Shown here piece after piece: positions 8,946 through 17,879 of a DNA stretch of 64,000 nucleotides. The stretch lies in contig CBHWDO010000015.1 of NCBI GenBank assembly GCA_966112615.1, positions 1-64,000 on the forward strand, written 5' to 3'. The notes beneath the pieces were generated by a model. It was not told the origin of the DNA. It was given only the letters and a program-made list of their open reading frames with translations, and searched no databases. Position 1 is the stretch's first letter. Each line of letters opens with the position of its first letter. This stretch comes from Flavitalea sp966112615 (lineage in GTDB: Bacteria; Bacteroidota; Bacteroidia; Chitinophagales; Chitinophagaceae). The translations under genes and the position numbers were made by a program.

Positions 8946-9591
8946 TCGTTCTCTTCACCGCCATTTCATATCTCCATTCCTCCACTTTTTTTGGATCACC
9001 ACTAAGCAGGATCTCCGGTACTTTCTCGCCCCTGAAATCCGCTGGCCTGGTATACACGGGAGGAGCCAGTAAATTATCCTGGAAAGAATCAGTCAATGCT
9101 GAAGTTTCATCATTCAAAACTCCCGGTATCAATCGTCCGATTGCATCTACCACCACAGCTGCAGCCAGCTCTCCGCCGCTCAATACATAGTCTCCGATTG
9201 AGATCTCCATGGTTACAAACATCTTCCGGATCCTTTCATCAATACCTTTATAATGACCACAAATGATCAGCAGATTGTCTTTTAATGAAAGACTGTTTGC
9301 GGTTCTCTGTTCAAATCTTTTACCATCAGGAGTCATGTAAATGATCTCATCATATGTCCTGTCTGCTGAAAGTTTTTCAATGCAAATAGCCAATGGCTCC
9401 GGCATCATCACCATTCCGGCTCCGCCTCCAAACTGGTAATCATCCACCTGGCCATGCTTGTATGGAGTGAAGTCCCGTAGGTTGTGTACATGAACCTCCA
9501 GTAATCCCCTTTCCTGTGCTCTTTTCATAATTGAATGTCCAAAAGGCCCTTCGAAAAGTCCCGGAACTACCGAAATAATATCTATACGCAT
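8917..9591 (-). CDS. trmD: tRNA (guanine-N1-)-methyltransferase TrmD
   Basis: SPOUT-class methyltransferase that makes m1G37 in tRNAs and prevents frameshifting. The 224-residue sequence has the family start MRIDIISVVPGLF, the YQFGGGAGMVMMPEP segment, the ICGHYKGIDER loop, and the trefoil-knot SAM site IGDYVLSGGELAA, with VLNDETSALTDSF further on. Usual length. In many bacteria trmD sits in an rpsP-rimM-trmD-rplS operon; here it is alone and about 22 kb from rpsP-rimM. It is convergent with the propeller gene and its stop codon lies within a repeat mosaic. Confidence 0.97.
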   Translation of the reverse strand: MRIDIISVVPGLFEGPFGHSIMKRAQERGLLEVHVHNLRDFTPYKHGQVDDYQFGGGAGMVMMPEPLAICIEKLSADRTYDEIIYMTPDGKRFEQRTANSLSLKDNLLIICGHYKGIDERIRKMFVTMEISIGDYVLSGGELAAAVVVDAIGRLIPGVLNDETSALTDSFQDNLLAPPVYTRPADFRGEKVPEILLSGDPKKVEEWRYEMAVKRTRERRPDLEG

Positions 9592-9687
9592 GACGCAAAG
9601 ATAATTGATCCATGGATGTGGTAATTTTCAGAGAATACCTTGTAGCACAATGATTTTGATTTAATTTAAAGCACCTTTGTAAAATCT

Positions 9688-11244
9688 ATGTACCAGACCA
9701 AGTCACGAGCGATCCTCTTCATGTGCATATTGCTTTTCTTCCTGATCAGCTTTATCAAATTTCTGTATCCATCACTTGTTTTTTTTAACAGCGGTTATGT
9801 TTTCGTGATCCTGCTGACCATCCTGGTTAAAAATGATTTTTATACAAAATTGTTGGGATGGATTTCTATTGCAGCAGTGCTCATATTTGCTTTGCTAACT
9901 GACCAGTATAACAGCACTGAATTACTTCTTCCGCAGCTGTTGTCCTGCCTGGTTTTAGTGATCACAATGTTTGTAACCCTTCAGATCAAAAAACTGTACG
10001 GTTCGATCGAAAAGGAAAAAACATACCTCAATGCATTATTTGAGTTTGCAACGGAAGGGGTGGTTCTTACTAATAAAAATGGCGAAATAGTACTTATCAA
10101 TCCTGCTGCTTTAAAACTCTTTGGATATGAAGAACAGGAACTGTTGGGTAAGCCAATTGAAATGCTGATCCCTAAAAGATTTACGCATAATCACCATAAA
10201 TACCGCGACCAGTTTTACGAATCACCGGGCAACCGATCCATGGGTCATAACCGTGATCTGTATGCGAAGAAAAGGTCAGGGGATGAATTTCCTGTGGAAG
10301 TAAGCCTTAGTTATTTCAAGTTGAAGGAAGATATGTTTGTGATCGCATTTCTTGTCGACATCACCCAAAGAAAGGAAGCTGAAGTTCGTTTGATTGAGCA
10401 GAAGAATGAATTGGAAAAGATCACCAAGCAGGTTAGGAAACTGAATGCAGATCTTGAAAATAAGGTTGAAGAAAGAACTTTGATCCTTCGTGAAGCTTTG
10501 CATGAACTGGAGCGTTCACAGCAGGAATTAAGTGAGGCGCTTGATAAGGAAAAAGAACTCAACGAGATCAAGTCCAGGTTTGTATCAATGGCATCTCATG
10601 AATTCAGAACTCCACTCAGTACTGTACTTTCATCTGCCTCATTATTGTCAAAATACCAGAAAACGGAAGACCAGGAAAAACGTGAGCGACATATCCGCAA
10701 AATCAAAGATTCCGTAAAACATTTGAATGATCTCCTCGAAGATTTTCTTTCTCTTGGAAAATTGGAAGAAGGTAAAGTTGCGCGTAAGATTGAGCCATTT
10801 GTGGTCAGTGAGATCATTGAGGATACTGTGGAAGAGATCAAACCGATATTGAAGAATGGTCAATCGATAGCACTGGATTTAAAAAGCACTTCTTCGATCA
10901 ATTCAGATAAAAAATTACTGAAAAATATCCTTATCAATATTATCTCGAATGCTGCCAAATTTTCTCCTGAAGGTGCAGTGATTGAAGTCCTTGCCGAACA
11001 ACATGATCACCAGTTGAATGTTGCTGTAAAAGACAAGGGAATTGGTATTTCTGAAGAGGATCAGCAACATTTGTTCAGCAGTTTCTTCCGTGCAAAGAAT
11101 GCTTTCAATATCCAGGGTACCGGCTTGGGCTTGCATATTGTAAAACGATACCTCGACCTGGTAGGGGGAGATATTTCTCTGGAAAGTAAACTGGATGAAG
11201 GAACAACTGTTAAGTTTTATCTACCCGATCTGAAAGAAAGTTAA
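9688..11244 (+). CDS. PAS-domain sensor histidine kinase, possibly FixL-like
   Basis: Membrane kinase of 518 residues: three or four N-terminal hydrophobic segments (about 8-27, 35-48, 57-71, 82-99), a PAS domain (about 112-228), a coiled coil (230-295), HisKA with H304 in SHEFRTPL and an HATPase domain with NIISNAAKFS, DKGIGI and GTGLGL motifs. The PAS core resembles FixL: H169 and R189 fall where FixL has its heme-ligating His and gating Arg. Non-heme PAS domains can also carry a His here, so heme binding is only a possibility. It flanks the cbb3 oxidase locus on one side while a receiver-FNR regulator flanks the other. Confidence 0.93.
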   Translation: MYQTKSRAILFMCILLFFLISFIKFLYPSLVFFNSGYVFVILLTILVKNDFYTKLLGWISIAAVLIFALLTDQYNSTELLLPQLLSCLVLVITMFVTLQIKKLYGSIEKEKTYLNALFEFATEGVVLTNKNGEIVLINPAALKLFGYEEQELLGKPIEMLIPKRFTHNHHKYRDQFYESPGNRSMGHNRDLYAKKRSGDEFPVEVSLSYFKLKEDMFVIAFLVDITQRKEAEVRLIEQKNELEKITKQVRKLNADLENKVEERTLILREALHELERSQQELSEALDKEKELNEIKSRFVSMASHEFRTPLSTVLSSASLLSKYQKTEDQEKRERHIRKIKDSVKHLNDLLEDFLSLGKLEEGKVARKIEPFVVSEIIEDTVEEIKPILKNGQSIALDLKSTSSINSDKKLLKNILINIISNAAKFSPEGAVIEVLAEQHDHQLNVAVKDKGIGISEEDQQHLFSSFFRAKNAFNIQGTGLGLHIVKRYLDLVGGDISLESKLDEGTTVKFYLPDLKES

Positions 11245-11299
11245 CAGGCTATCTGGAAAGGCATGGTTTTTTGAGAAGTATGAATCTAACAACGACCAT

Positions 11300-11551
11300 A
11301 TGCTCAGGAATCCCATCATATCAACGACACTGGTAACAGTTTACCTGCTGATCTACAATGCACTTTTTTTCACAGGTGCTTCTTTGAATGTACTGGTGAT
11401 CATGTTTATGCTGTCACCATTTCTGATGATATGGATGGCTCTTACCATTCTCAAGGATAAAACCTATAAGGTTCGGGAATTGGAGGAAGGAGAGGAGTGG
11501 GGGTACGCAGATTCAGGAATTGGGAAAACGGAAACGGGAATCGGGAATTGA
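11300..11551 (+). CDS. small two-helix membrane protein
   Basis: Predicted 83-residue protein with two hydrophobic helices (about 8-27 and 30-50) followed by a charged KDKTYKVRELEEGEEW tail. It begins 55 bases after the PAS kinase gene, probably in the same transcript. The last ten or so residues (Gly/Ile/Lys/Thr/Glu-rich) are encoded by the intergenic 7-bp repeat array, so the true ancestral C-terminus was probably shorter. I do not recognise a family; similar short membrane proteins are common in Bacteroidota. Confidence 0.7.
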   Translation: MLRNPIISTTLVTVYLLIYNALFFTGASLNVLVIMFMLSPFLMIWMALTILKDKTYKVRELEEGEEWGYADSGIGKTETGIGN

Positions 11552-11596
11552 AATCGGGAAATAAAATCGGAAATCGGTAATCGGTAATCGGAAATA
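11517..11596 (+). repeat. AATCGG(G/T/A)-type 7-bp array at a gene end
   Basis: Degenerate tandem repeat built on GGGAATC/GGAAATC/GGTAATC words, purine-rich on the plus strand. It starts inside the end of the small membrane protein gene and supplies its last codons and stop. The same word family occurs after the peroxiredoxin gene (33669-33703) and, inverted, after the RluA-type gene. Confidence 0.75.
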
Positions 11597-11640
11597 AGCA
11601 TCACCCTAATCTATTAGAAAACCAATTCGCTGGGTAGCTT

Positions 11641-11720
11641 CTGTGTATTCTGTGTATTCCATGTATTCCACGTCTTCCACGTCTTCTATGTCTTCCACGT
11701 CTCCACGTCTTCACGTCTCA
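11641..11720 (-). repeat. 9-bp GTATTCCAT/GTCTTCCAC array at the SafE gene end
   Basis: About eight units of 9 bp (GTATTCTGT, GTATTCCAT, GTATTCCAC, GTCTTCCAC and decayed copies) end at and include the stop codon of the minus-strand SafE-type gene. On the sense strand of that gene the array is purine-rich. The same 9-bp family ends the metalloprotease gene at 58020-58102. Confidence 0.8.
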
Positions 11721-12419
11721 ATGACAACTCACTTCACTAACACTCCCACCTAAATAAGGGCTCACAAAAGGGATTCCCAGGTTCAGTCCTCTTAGGATCA
11801 ACAAAATCGCCATGCAGGCTACAACATAAGGCATAAATCTTTTGATCTGTCTTCTTACCGACAAATCAACTCTCATGCTAAAGATTGCAAGAGCCATCAT
11901 GGCTGGTAAAGTGCCTGCACCAAAACCTGCCATGAAAACAACACTGTGCAAAACTTCGGTTGTATTCAATGCGCCAGCAATCGCCAGGTATACCATTCCA
12001 CATGGCAATAATCCATTGGCCATCCCAAGTAATAAGTAAGACAGCTTTCCATTTGTTTGTAAAGCCTGCTGCATCATCATCTGGACAACCGCATGAAAAC
12101 GATCCATCCATCTTGGCTGTATGTTTTTCTTCCTGATGAAATATTGAAATGCCAGAAAAAACATCAGGATACCCGCACCAATGGAAAACCATTGCTGCAT
12201 TCCTGCCAGGTATAATTTTCTTCCTGCCAGTCCAAACAGCAATCCCAGCAAGGCATAGGTTATGATCCTTCCAAAATTGTACAGTCCAATTGATAATACC
12301 TGGGAGGCTTTATCGTGGTGAGTAACAGGTAACGCCAGTGCAAGCGGTCCGCACATTCCCACGCAATGGAAACTGCTGATCAGTCCCAGCACAAGCGATG
12401 TTACAATTACCTGTGTCAT
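11718..12419 (-). CDS. SafE/TauE-type (DsbD_2-like) membrane protein of the cbb3 locus
   Basis: Integral membrane protein of 233 residues with about six hydrophobic helices. Family marks are the N-terminal SSFHCVGMCGPLALALP motif with two conserved Cys, and GMANGLLPCGMVYLA in the middle, both pointing to the DsbD_2 or 'sulfite exporter TauE/SafE' family that accompanies cbb3 oxidase genes. The position one base after fixH at the end of the cco operon supports a role in oxidase assembly, perhaps copper handling; that role is inference. The 3' end runs into a 9-bp repeat array that contains the stop codon. Confidence 0.9.
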   Translation of the reverse strand: MTQVIVTSLVLGLISSFHCVGMCGPLALALPVTHHDKASQVLSIGLYNFGRIITYALLGLLFGLAGRKLYLAGMQQWFSIGAGILMFFLAFQYFIRKKNIQPRWMDRFHAVVQMMMQQALQTNGKLSYLLLGMANGLLPCGMVYLAIAGALNTTEVLHSVVFMAGFGAGTLPAMMALAIFSMRVDLSVRRQIKRFMPYVVACMAILLILRGLNLGIPFVSPYLGGSVSEVSCH

Positions 12420-12420
12420 G

Positions 12421-12864
12421 TTAATTGATTTTTATCCCTTCTTCCCCGTAATAACTAACGCCATCTGCTTCCCAGCTTACTTTTACAATGTAGGGAGCAG
12501 CAGTGAACTGGTCTTTATTGAATGCGATCTCACCTTCAGTATCCATCTGCAAACCAACTTTTTTGTCGTTGTTTGCTTCGGTCGGACAATAAAAATGCAC
12601 ATCGCCCTTCACAACCTTATCTTTCATTTCTGAAGGAAGTGAAATGATCACCTGTGATCCTGTAAGCCTAACCTTTATATGTGATGAAAGCTTGTTTGCA
12701 TTATTCTTTGCATCAATTACTTTCTGGAATCCAAGTTCTTCTTTATAATACTCTTTTGATACCAGGTCAAATTCAGTATGCATGGATTTATAAACCAGCG
12801 TTACCATCATTGCTACAAATGCAACGAATACCAGTATGATCTTATGTCCCCAATTCAATGTCAT
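12421..12864 (-). CDS. fixH: FixH family protein
   Basis: Single-pass membrane protein of 147 residues: an N-terminal helix (about 7-25, HKIILVFVAFVAMMVTLVY) followed by a conserved KEYYKEELGFQKVIDAKNNA segment and a periplasmic beta domain ending in VSWEADGVSYYGEE. This is the FixH (CcoH) pattern, an assembly factor associated with the cbb3 oxidase. It lies 20 bases after ccoG and one base before the SafE-type gene, inside the minus-strand cco operon. Confidence 0.9.
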   Translation of the reverse strand: MTLNWGHKIILVFVAFVAMMVTLVYKSMHTEFDLVSKEYYKEELGFQKVIDAKNNANKLSSHIKVRLTGSQVIISLPSEMKDKVVKGDVHFYCPTEANNDKKVGLQMDTEGEIAFNKDQFTAAPYIVKVSWEADGVSYYGEEGIKIN

Positions 12865-12884
12865 GATGATTCAATTTGCGTTGC

Positions 12885-14300
12885 TTATTCAGCAACTGGT
12901 CCTAGAAATTTGGTTTTTACAGTGGTGATCAGTTTGCCTTTGTCATACAGATTGACCCTGAGTTCACTGCTTCTTTTTTTAATATCTTTCGCTGGAAGAA
13001 CAATGAAGAATGATCCTGATCCCTGTCCTTCTTTTTTTACATGGATATTGTTTCCTCCTATGATCTGAACTGCCCCCGAAGTTGCTTCCAGCTTAACTTC
13101 CAGCGGAATATCCCTGATAGTTTTATTGGCAATTTTGATGTTATAGAGGTTTGAAATACTATCGGTTCCTCTTTCCTGGTACAACATTCCTGGTGTACGC
13201 ATTACGGTTGCTGTAATGTCTTTTCTTGTTATCAGCAGGAAGGTCAGCAATGAAGCCAGTAGGATCAGGACAACAGTGTAGAATTTCATTCTACCTGTAT
13301 ACCTCAATGGTTTGCTTTCTTTAATTCCGCTTTCTGATGCATACCTGATCAAACCTGTAGGTAAATTCAATTTGGTCATGATATCATCACATGCATCGAT
13401 ACAGGCAGTACATCCTACACATTCCATCTGGGTTCCGTTGCGGATGTCAATACCTGTTGGACAAACCCTTACACATGCACTGCAATCAACACAATCGCCA
13501 AGATTCAATTCCGCTTTTTTGGTGGCTTTACCTCTTGGTTCGCCTCTCTTGTAATCGTAAGCAACGATCATAGAGTTTTGATCCAGCAATACACTTTGTA
13601 ATCTTCCGTAAGGACAAACCACTGTACATGCCTGCTCCCTGAAGAATGCATACACTGCATAGAAAACACCGGAAAATACAGCAATGGCAAGCAATCCGCC
13701 AATATGAGCACTCATCGGATCAGTAATGATCGAAATGAGTTCTTTCATGCCGATGATATATGCAAGGAAAAAATTTGCAATGATGAACGACATGAAATAA
13801 AACACAATATGCTTGGTGGTCTTCTTCAGGATCTTTTCCTTGTTCCATGGCATCTTTGCCAATGTTCTCTGCGCAGGTGCATCACCTTCAATAAAATATT
13901 CAATCTTGCGAAAGAACATTTCCATAAAGATGGTTTGCGGGCAAACCCATCCACAGAATAATCTTCCGAAAGCTGAAGTGAACAATACAATGAAGATGAT
14001 GAAGGTCACCATCGTTAAACCAAAGATGAAAAAATCCTGTGGCCAGAAAACCTGTCCGAATATGATAAACTTTGCCTGGGGAATATTGAATAGAAATAAA
14101 GGCCTTCCTTTTACTTCAATGAAAGGAAGCGCGAAGAACAGGATAAAAAAGAACCAGCTAACATAGGTTCTTGCATTGTAAAATTTTCCCTTCGGTTTCT
14201 GGGCAAATACCCATTTGCGTTTTCCCTTTTCATCTACAGTTGCGATCCGGTCCCGGAATGAACTGTCTTCCTGCTTATTATTTACAATTACTTCTTCCAT
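12885..14300 (-). CDS. ccoG: cbb3 oxidase accessory ferredoxin-type protein CcoG
   Basis: Membrane-bound iron-sulfur protein (471 residues) of the CcoG/RdxA/FixG family, linked to copper reduction and delivery during cbb3 oxidase maturation. It has about five membrane helices, the CGWVCPQTIFMEMFFR motif, the ACTVVCPYGRLQ motif, and two ferredoxin clusters: CVDCSACVRVCPTGIDIR and CVGCTACIDACDDIM. A final helix and a periplasmic immunoglobulin-like domain (about 370-471) close the protein, as in characterised members. It sits between ccoP and fixH. Confidence 0.97.
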   Translation of the reverse strand: MEEVIVNNKQEDSSFRDRIATVDEKGKRKWVFAQKPKGKFYNARTYVSWFFFILFFALPFIEVKGRPLFLFNIPQAKFIIFGQVFWPQDFFIFGLTMVTFIIFIVLFTSAFGRLFCGWVCPQTIFMEMFFRKIEYFIEGDAPAQRTLAKMPWNKEKILKKTTKHIVFYFMSFIIANFFLAYIIGMKELISIITDPMSAHIGGLLAIAVFSGVFYAVYAFFREQACTVVCPYGRLQSVLLDQNSMIVAYDYKRGEPRGKATKKAELNLGDCVDCSACVRVCPTGIDIRNGTQMECVGCTACIDACDDIMTKLNLPTGLIRYASESGIKESKPLRYTGRMKFYTVVLILLASLLTFLLITRKDITATVMRTPGMLYQERGTDSISNLYNIKIANKTIRDIPLEVKLEATSGAVQIIGGNNIHVKKEGQGSGSFFIVLPAKDIKKRSSELRVNLYDKGKLITTVKTKFLGPVAE

Positions 14301-14332
14301 GATGCTGGTTCTTTGTGTTGGGTTTATTGATC

Positions 14333-15523
14333 TTACTTCACTGCTACTACTTTACTGGAATCTGTTGCAGGGGCTGCTCCGTTTTCCTTATAGATAGCTC
14401 CTTCCGGTGCTTTAGCATTTGGAGGATTTGATCCTTCAAGTGATTTAATATAGCTGGTTAGTTGTGCTAGCTGTTTTGGTGAGAAATCATCTTTCCAGCT
14501 TTTCATCCCTTTTTCGGGCCAGCCGTATTTGATCGATTTGAAAACATCCGATAATGAACCTCCATGGATCCAATGATCATCAGTGAGGTTTGGTCCTACA
14601 ACACCTTCTGCATTCTTACCATGACAAGGAGTACAGCTTGCTTCGAAAACTTTCTTACCTGCTTCGAGGTCTGTTGCTTCAGAAAGATATTTTACGGTGT
14701 TCTCATCAATATTATTTGCAGACTTCTTCAGGTATTCAGCTTTCTGCGCTTCAGCTTCTTTCATTGCGATCTGAAGTTCTTCAGTCTGAAGTGGAGCAGT
14801 ATGAGAAACATGATAACGATAAAGATATACTCCTGCAAAAATGATGGTCAGGTAAAAGCCATACAGCCACCATGGTGGAAGACGGTTATCCAGTTCACGG
14901 ATGCCATCATAACTATGATCGAGTTCAATATCTGCTTCCTGTTCTATTGGTTTGAAACTATTCAGTTTGCTCCAAAGACTTACAATAGCCTTTTGTTTTT
15001 TGATAACTTTTACCTTTCCTTCAACTACTGGTTCAACTTCCTCAACTTTCTGTTTTGCGATCAGTGATCTCAATTGAAACAGCATGAATAAGATCACCAC
15101 TACTTCAATCCCTATCACTCCAAGCATAAGGTAGAATGTTGTTTTATCAACACCACCAATAGTAGTTGATACAACTTCTTCTACAGCTGCCGCTCCTGCT
15201 GCTGCTTCCTGTGCAAATACAGGAACAGAAAACATGATCAATGCAAGCACCGTTGCAATTGCAGCACCGGTGGAAGTTTTCTTAGCATGATCAATTTCTT
15301 TTTCTTTCTGCCTGATGTATCCTGCAGTTCCAAGTATAACATTGGAAAGAAGGATGATCACCAATAGCAGGATAGCCATCACTCCCACAAAAGTGATCAC
15401 TACCGGATTATTCATGGAAGATGGCTTTGGCGGACCAGCAGCCCATACTTCCGGCATGGCTCCCATGACAGCAATCGCTGTCATGAGGAGTTTGGTTTTA
15501 TACTTATTAATATGCTGTAACAT
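14333..15523 (-). CDS. ccoP: cbb3-type cytochrome c oxidase subunit III (mono-heme CcoP)
   Basis: Diheme CcoP carries two c-type hemes in proteobacteria; this 396-residue protein shows only one CxxCH (C297, C300, H301) with a distal Met candidate near residue 343 (KGMKSW). The N-terminal half is unusual: a signal-like helix (10-29), membrane helices near 42-64 and 88-104, another at 130-152 and the FixP-type anchor at 218-236 (PPWWLYGFYL). It delivers electrons from soluble cytochromes or quinol oxidation to the catalytic subunit. It follows ccoQ in the operon. Confidence 0.93.
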   Translation of the reverse strand: MLQHINKYKTKLLMTAIAVMGAMPEVWAAGPPKPSSMNNPVVITFVGVMAILLLVIILLSNVILGTAGYIRQKEKEIDHAKKTSTGAAIATVLALIMFSVPVFAQEAAAGAAAVEEVVSTTIGGVDKTTFYLMLGVIGIEVVVILFMLFQLRSLIAKQKVEEVEPVVEGKVKVIKKQKAIVSLWSKLNSFKPIEQEADIELDHSYDGIRELDNRLPPWWLYGFYLTIIFAGVYLYRYHVSHTAPLQTEELQIAMKEAEAQKAEYLKKSANNIDENTVKYLSEATDLEAGKKVFEASCTPCHGKNAEGVVGPNLTDDHWIHGGSLSDVFKSIKYGWPEKGMKSWKDDFSPKQLAQLTSYIKSLEGSNPPNAKAPEGAIYKENGAAPATDSSKVVAVK

Positions 15524-15543
15524 ATTTAGTGATTTAAGGATTG

Positions 15544-15702
15544 TTAGTCTAAAGGAATGCGGCTTATGTCGTTGATGATCTTCTTTGGTGTTCTGAATAC
15601 CAATATCAGCATCACCATAAAGAATATGAAGAATATGCTTAATGAAGTCAAACCGTAAATGTCTACTCCACTGATCTTTTCGAGATAATTAATGAATTTC
15701 AT
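15544..15702 (-). CDS. ccoQ: cbb3 oxidase CcoQ/FixQ-like small subunit
   Basis: A 52-residue protein read on the minus strand from ATG at 15702 to TAA at 15544, between ccoNO and ccoP. It begins MKFINYLEKISG, has one hydrophobic helix (about 17-36, rich in Ile/Phe/Met/Leu) and a basic end with RTPKKIIND. Size, single helix and gene order match the CcoQ subunit that stabilises the oxidase core; sequence conservation in CcoQ is low, so the name rests mainly on context. Confidence 0.85.
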   Translation of the reverse strand: MKFINYLEKISGVDIYGLTSLSIFFIFFMVMLILVFRTPKKIINDISRIPLD

Positions 15703-15716
15703 GTTTACAGTTTTAC

Positions 15717-17855
15717 TTAGTTAGCTGATCTGTTTTCTGCAACCTGGTTAGAACCCTGTGCCTTGATATCCTTACCGATCCTTTGCAGGTAAGCGATCAA
15801 TGCAACGATCTCGGTATTCGCAGGGGTGCTGATCTTGTCTTTCTTCAGGTTCTCTTTTACTTTTTGAGCCTGTGCCATCAGGTCGGCATTTGCTTTCTGA
15901 TCAAATCCTGCTTCATACGGAACTCCCAGTGTTTGCATTGCCCTGATCTTGGCAGGAGTACTTGCAGTATCAATAGGATTTTCGTGCAGCCATGGATATT
16001 GAGGCATAATTGAACCTGGTGACATGGATGTTGGTTCCAGCATGTGGTTGTAGTGCCAGCTATCCGGATACTTTCCACCTACTCTCGCCAAATCAGGTCC
16101 TGTTCTTTTTGAACCCCACTGGAATGGGTGATCATATACAAACTCACCAGCCTTAGAATATTCTCCGTAACGTGCCACTTCATCCCTGAATGGACGAACC
16201 ATTTGTGAGTGACAGGTATAACATCCTTCTCTTACATAGATATCACGACCCTGTAATTCAAGCGGAGTGTATGGTTTCACGCTGCTGATGGTTGGAATAT
16301 TTGATTTGATCAGAAAGGTTGGAACCATTTCGATCAATCCTCCCAATGCAACAACCAAAAGACTTAAAACCAGCATGGTAACAGGTTTGCGCTCAATTAC
16401 CCTGTGCCAGTATTCTTTTGCATGAGAATGTTTTTCGAGAGCCGGAGCTTCTGCAGCTTCATCCGCCACAAATGTTCCCTGCTGTACAGTTTTGTACATG
16501 TTATAGATCATGATCAGTGCACCTACCAGGTATAGTCCACCACCCACACTTCTTGAAATGTACATCGGGATAATATTGGTAACTGTTTCAAGGAACTGGA
16601 ACTTCAGTTGTCCTTCTTCAGTGAAAGTCTTCCACATTTCTGCCTGTGCAAATCCTGCCCAGTATAATGGAACAGCATACAGGATGATACCAATTGTACC
16701 TAACCAGAAGTGGTTGCTTGCAAGTTTCTTTGAATACAATGGAGTATTGAACATCTTTGGAATCAGGTAGTACATCATACCAAAAGCCATGAATCCATTC
16801 CATCCCAAACCTCCGATGTGCACGTGTGCAATGGTCCAGTCTGTAAAGTGAGAGATCGCATTTACGTTCTTCAGACTTAACATTGGTCCTTCAAAAGTCG
16901 ACATACCATAACAGGTCACTGCCACCACGAAGAATTTCAAAACAGGATCTTCACGAACCTTATCCCATGCGCCACGCAAGGTAAACAGACCATTCAGCAT
17001 ACCTCCCCATGATGGAGCGATCAGCATTACAGAGAATACTACTCCAAGTGATTGTGCCCAGTCGGGCAGTGCAGTGTACAACAGGTGGTGTGGACCAGCC
17101 CAGATATAGATAAAGATTAAAGCCCAGAAGTGAATGATGGAAAGTCGGTAGGAATATACCGGCCTGTTGGCTGCTTTTGGCAGGAAGTAATACATCAGAC
17201 CAAGGATAGGAGTGGTCAGGAAGAATGCTACCGCATTGTGACCATACCACCACTGTACCAGTGCATCCTGTACACCTGCATACCAACTATAACTCTTCAT
17301 AAAGGAAACCGGGATCTCGAATGAGTTCACGATGTGCAACATTGCAACAGTAACCCAGGTAGCGATGTAGAACCAGATCGCAACATAGAGATGCGATTCT
17401 CTTCTCTTGATCACCGTACCGAACATATTGATACCAAATACAACCCAAACCAGGGTGATCATGATATCCACCGGCCATTCCAGTTCAGCATATTCCTTAC
17501 CGGTGGTATAACCCATCAGTAATGTAACTGCTGCAACCACAATGATGAGCTGCCATCCCCAGAAATGTACCCAGGAAAGCTTGTCGCTGAACATCCTTGC
17601 TTTACAAAGACGTTGTAATGAATAATAAACACCGGTGAAAATACAGTTACCTACAAAGGCAAAGATCACGGCATTGGTGTGAACGGGACGCACACGTCCG
17701 AAAGTGGTAGGAGCAAAATTAAAGCTCGTACCCGGGGCATAGATCTGAATGGCGGCATAAAGTCCCATCAACATTCCTACAATACCCCAAAGAAGCGTGG
17801 CATACCCGAAGTACTTCACGATCTTGTTGTCGTAATAAAACTTTTCAACTTGCAT
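15717..17855 (-). CDS. ccoNO: fused cbb3 oxidase subunits I and II (CcoN-CcoO)
   Basis: Terminal oxidase core of 712 residues. The first ~480 residues are the CcoN heme-copper domain with about 12 membrane helices and conserved His ligands (VRPVHTNAVIFAF, WWYGHNAVAFFLT, GPHHLLYTALPDW, HVHIGGLGWNG). A hinge rich in Ala/Glu leads to a CcoO domain with one membrane helix and a c-type heme site CYTCHSQ, plus TGPDLARVGG and a Met-containing SPGSIMPQYPW. CcoN and CcoO are separate proteins in proteobacteria; the fusion is known in Bacteroidota. It reduces oxygen with high affinity and pumps protons. Confidence 0.97.
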   Translation of the reverse strand: MQVEKFYYDNKIVKYFGYATLLWGIVGMLMGLYAAIQIYAPGTSFNFAPTTFGRVRPVHTNAVIFAFVGNCIFTGVYYSLQRLCKARMFSDKLSWVHFWGWQLIIVVAAVTLLMGYTTGKEYAELEWPVDIMITLVWVVFGINMFGTVIKRRESHLYVAIWFYIATWVTVAMLHIVNSFEIPVSFMKSYSWYAGVQDALVQWWYGHNAVAFFLTTPILGLMYYFLPKAANRPVYSYRLSIIHFWALIFIYIWAGPHHLLYTALPDWAQSLGVVFSVMLIAPSWGGMLNGLFTLRGAWDKVREDPVLKFFVVAVTCYGMSTFEGPMLSLKNVNAISHFTDWTIAHVHIGGLGWNGFMAFGMMYYLIPKMFNTPLYSKKLASNHFWLGTIGIILYAVPLYWAGFAQAEMWKTFTEEGQLKFQFLETVTNIIPMYISRSVGGGLYLVGALIMIYNMYKTVQQGTFVADEAAEAPALEKHSHAKEYWHRVIERKPVTMLVLSLLVVALGGLIEMVPTFLIKSNIPTISSVKPYTPLELQGRDIYVREGCYTCHSQMVRPFRDEVARYGEYSKAGEFVYDHPFQWGSKRTGPDLARVGGKYPDSWHYNHMLEPTSMSPGSIMPQYPWLHENPIDTASTPAKIRAMQTLGVPYEAGFDQKANADLMAQAQKVKENLKKDKISTPANTEIVALIAYLQRIGKDIKAQGSNQVAENRSAN

Positions 17856-17879
17856 GATTGTCTGGTTTCGATTTAATTC

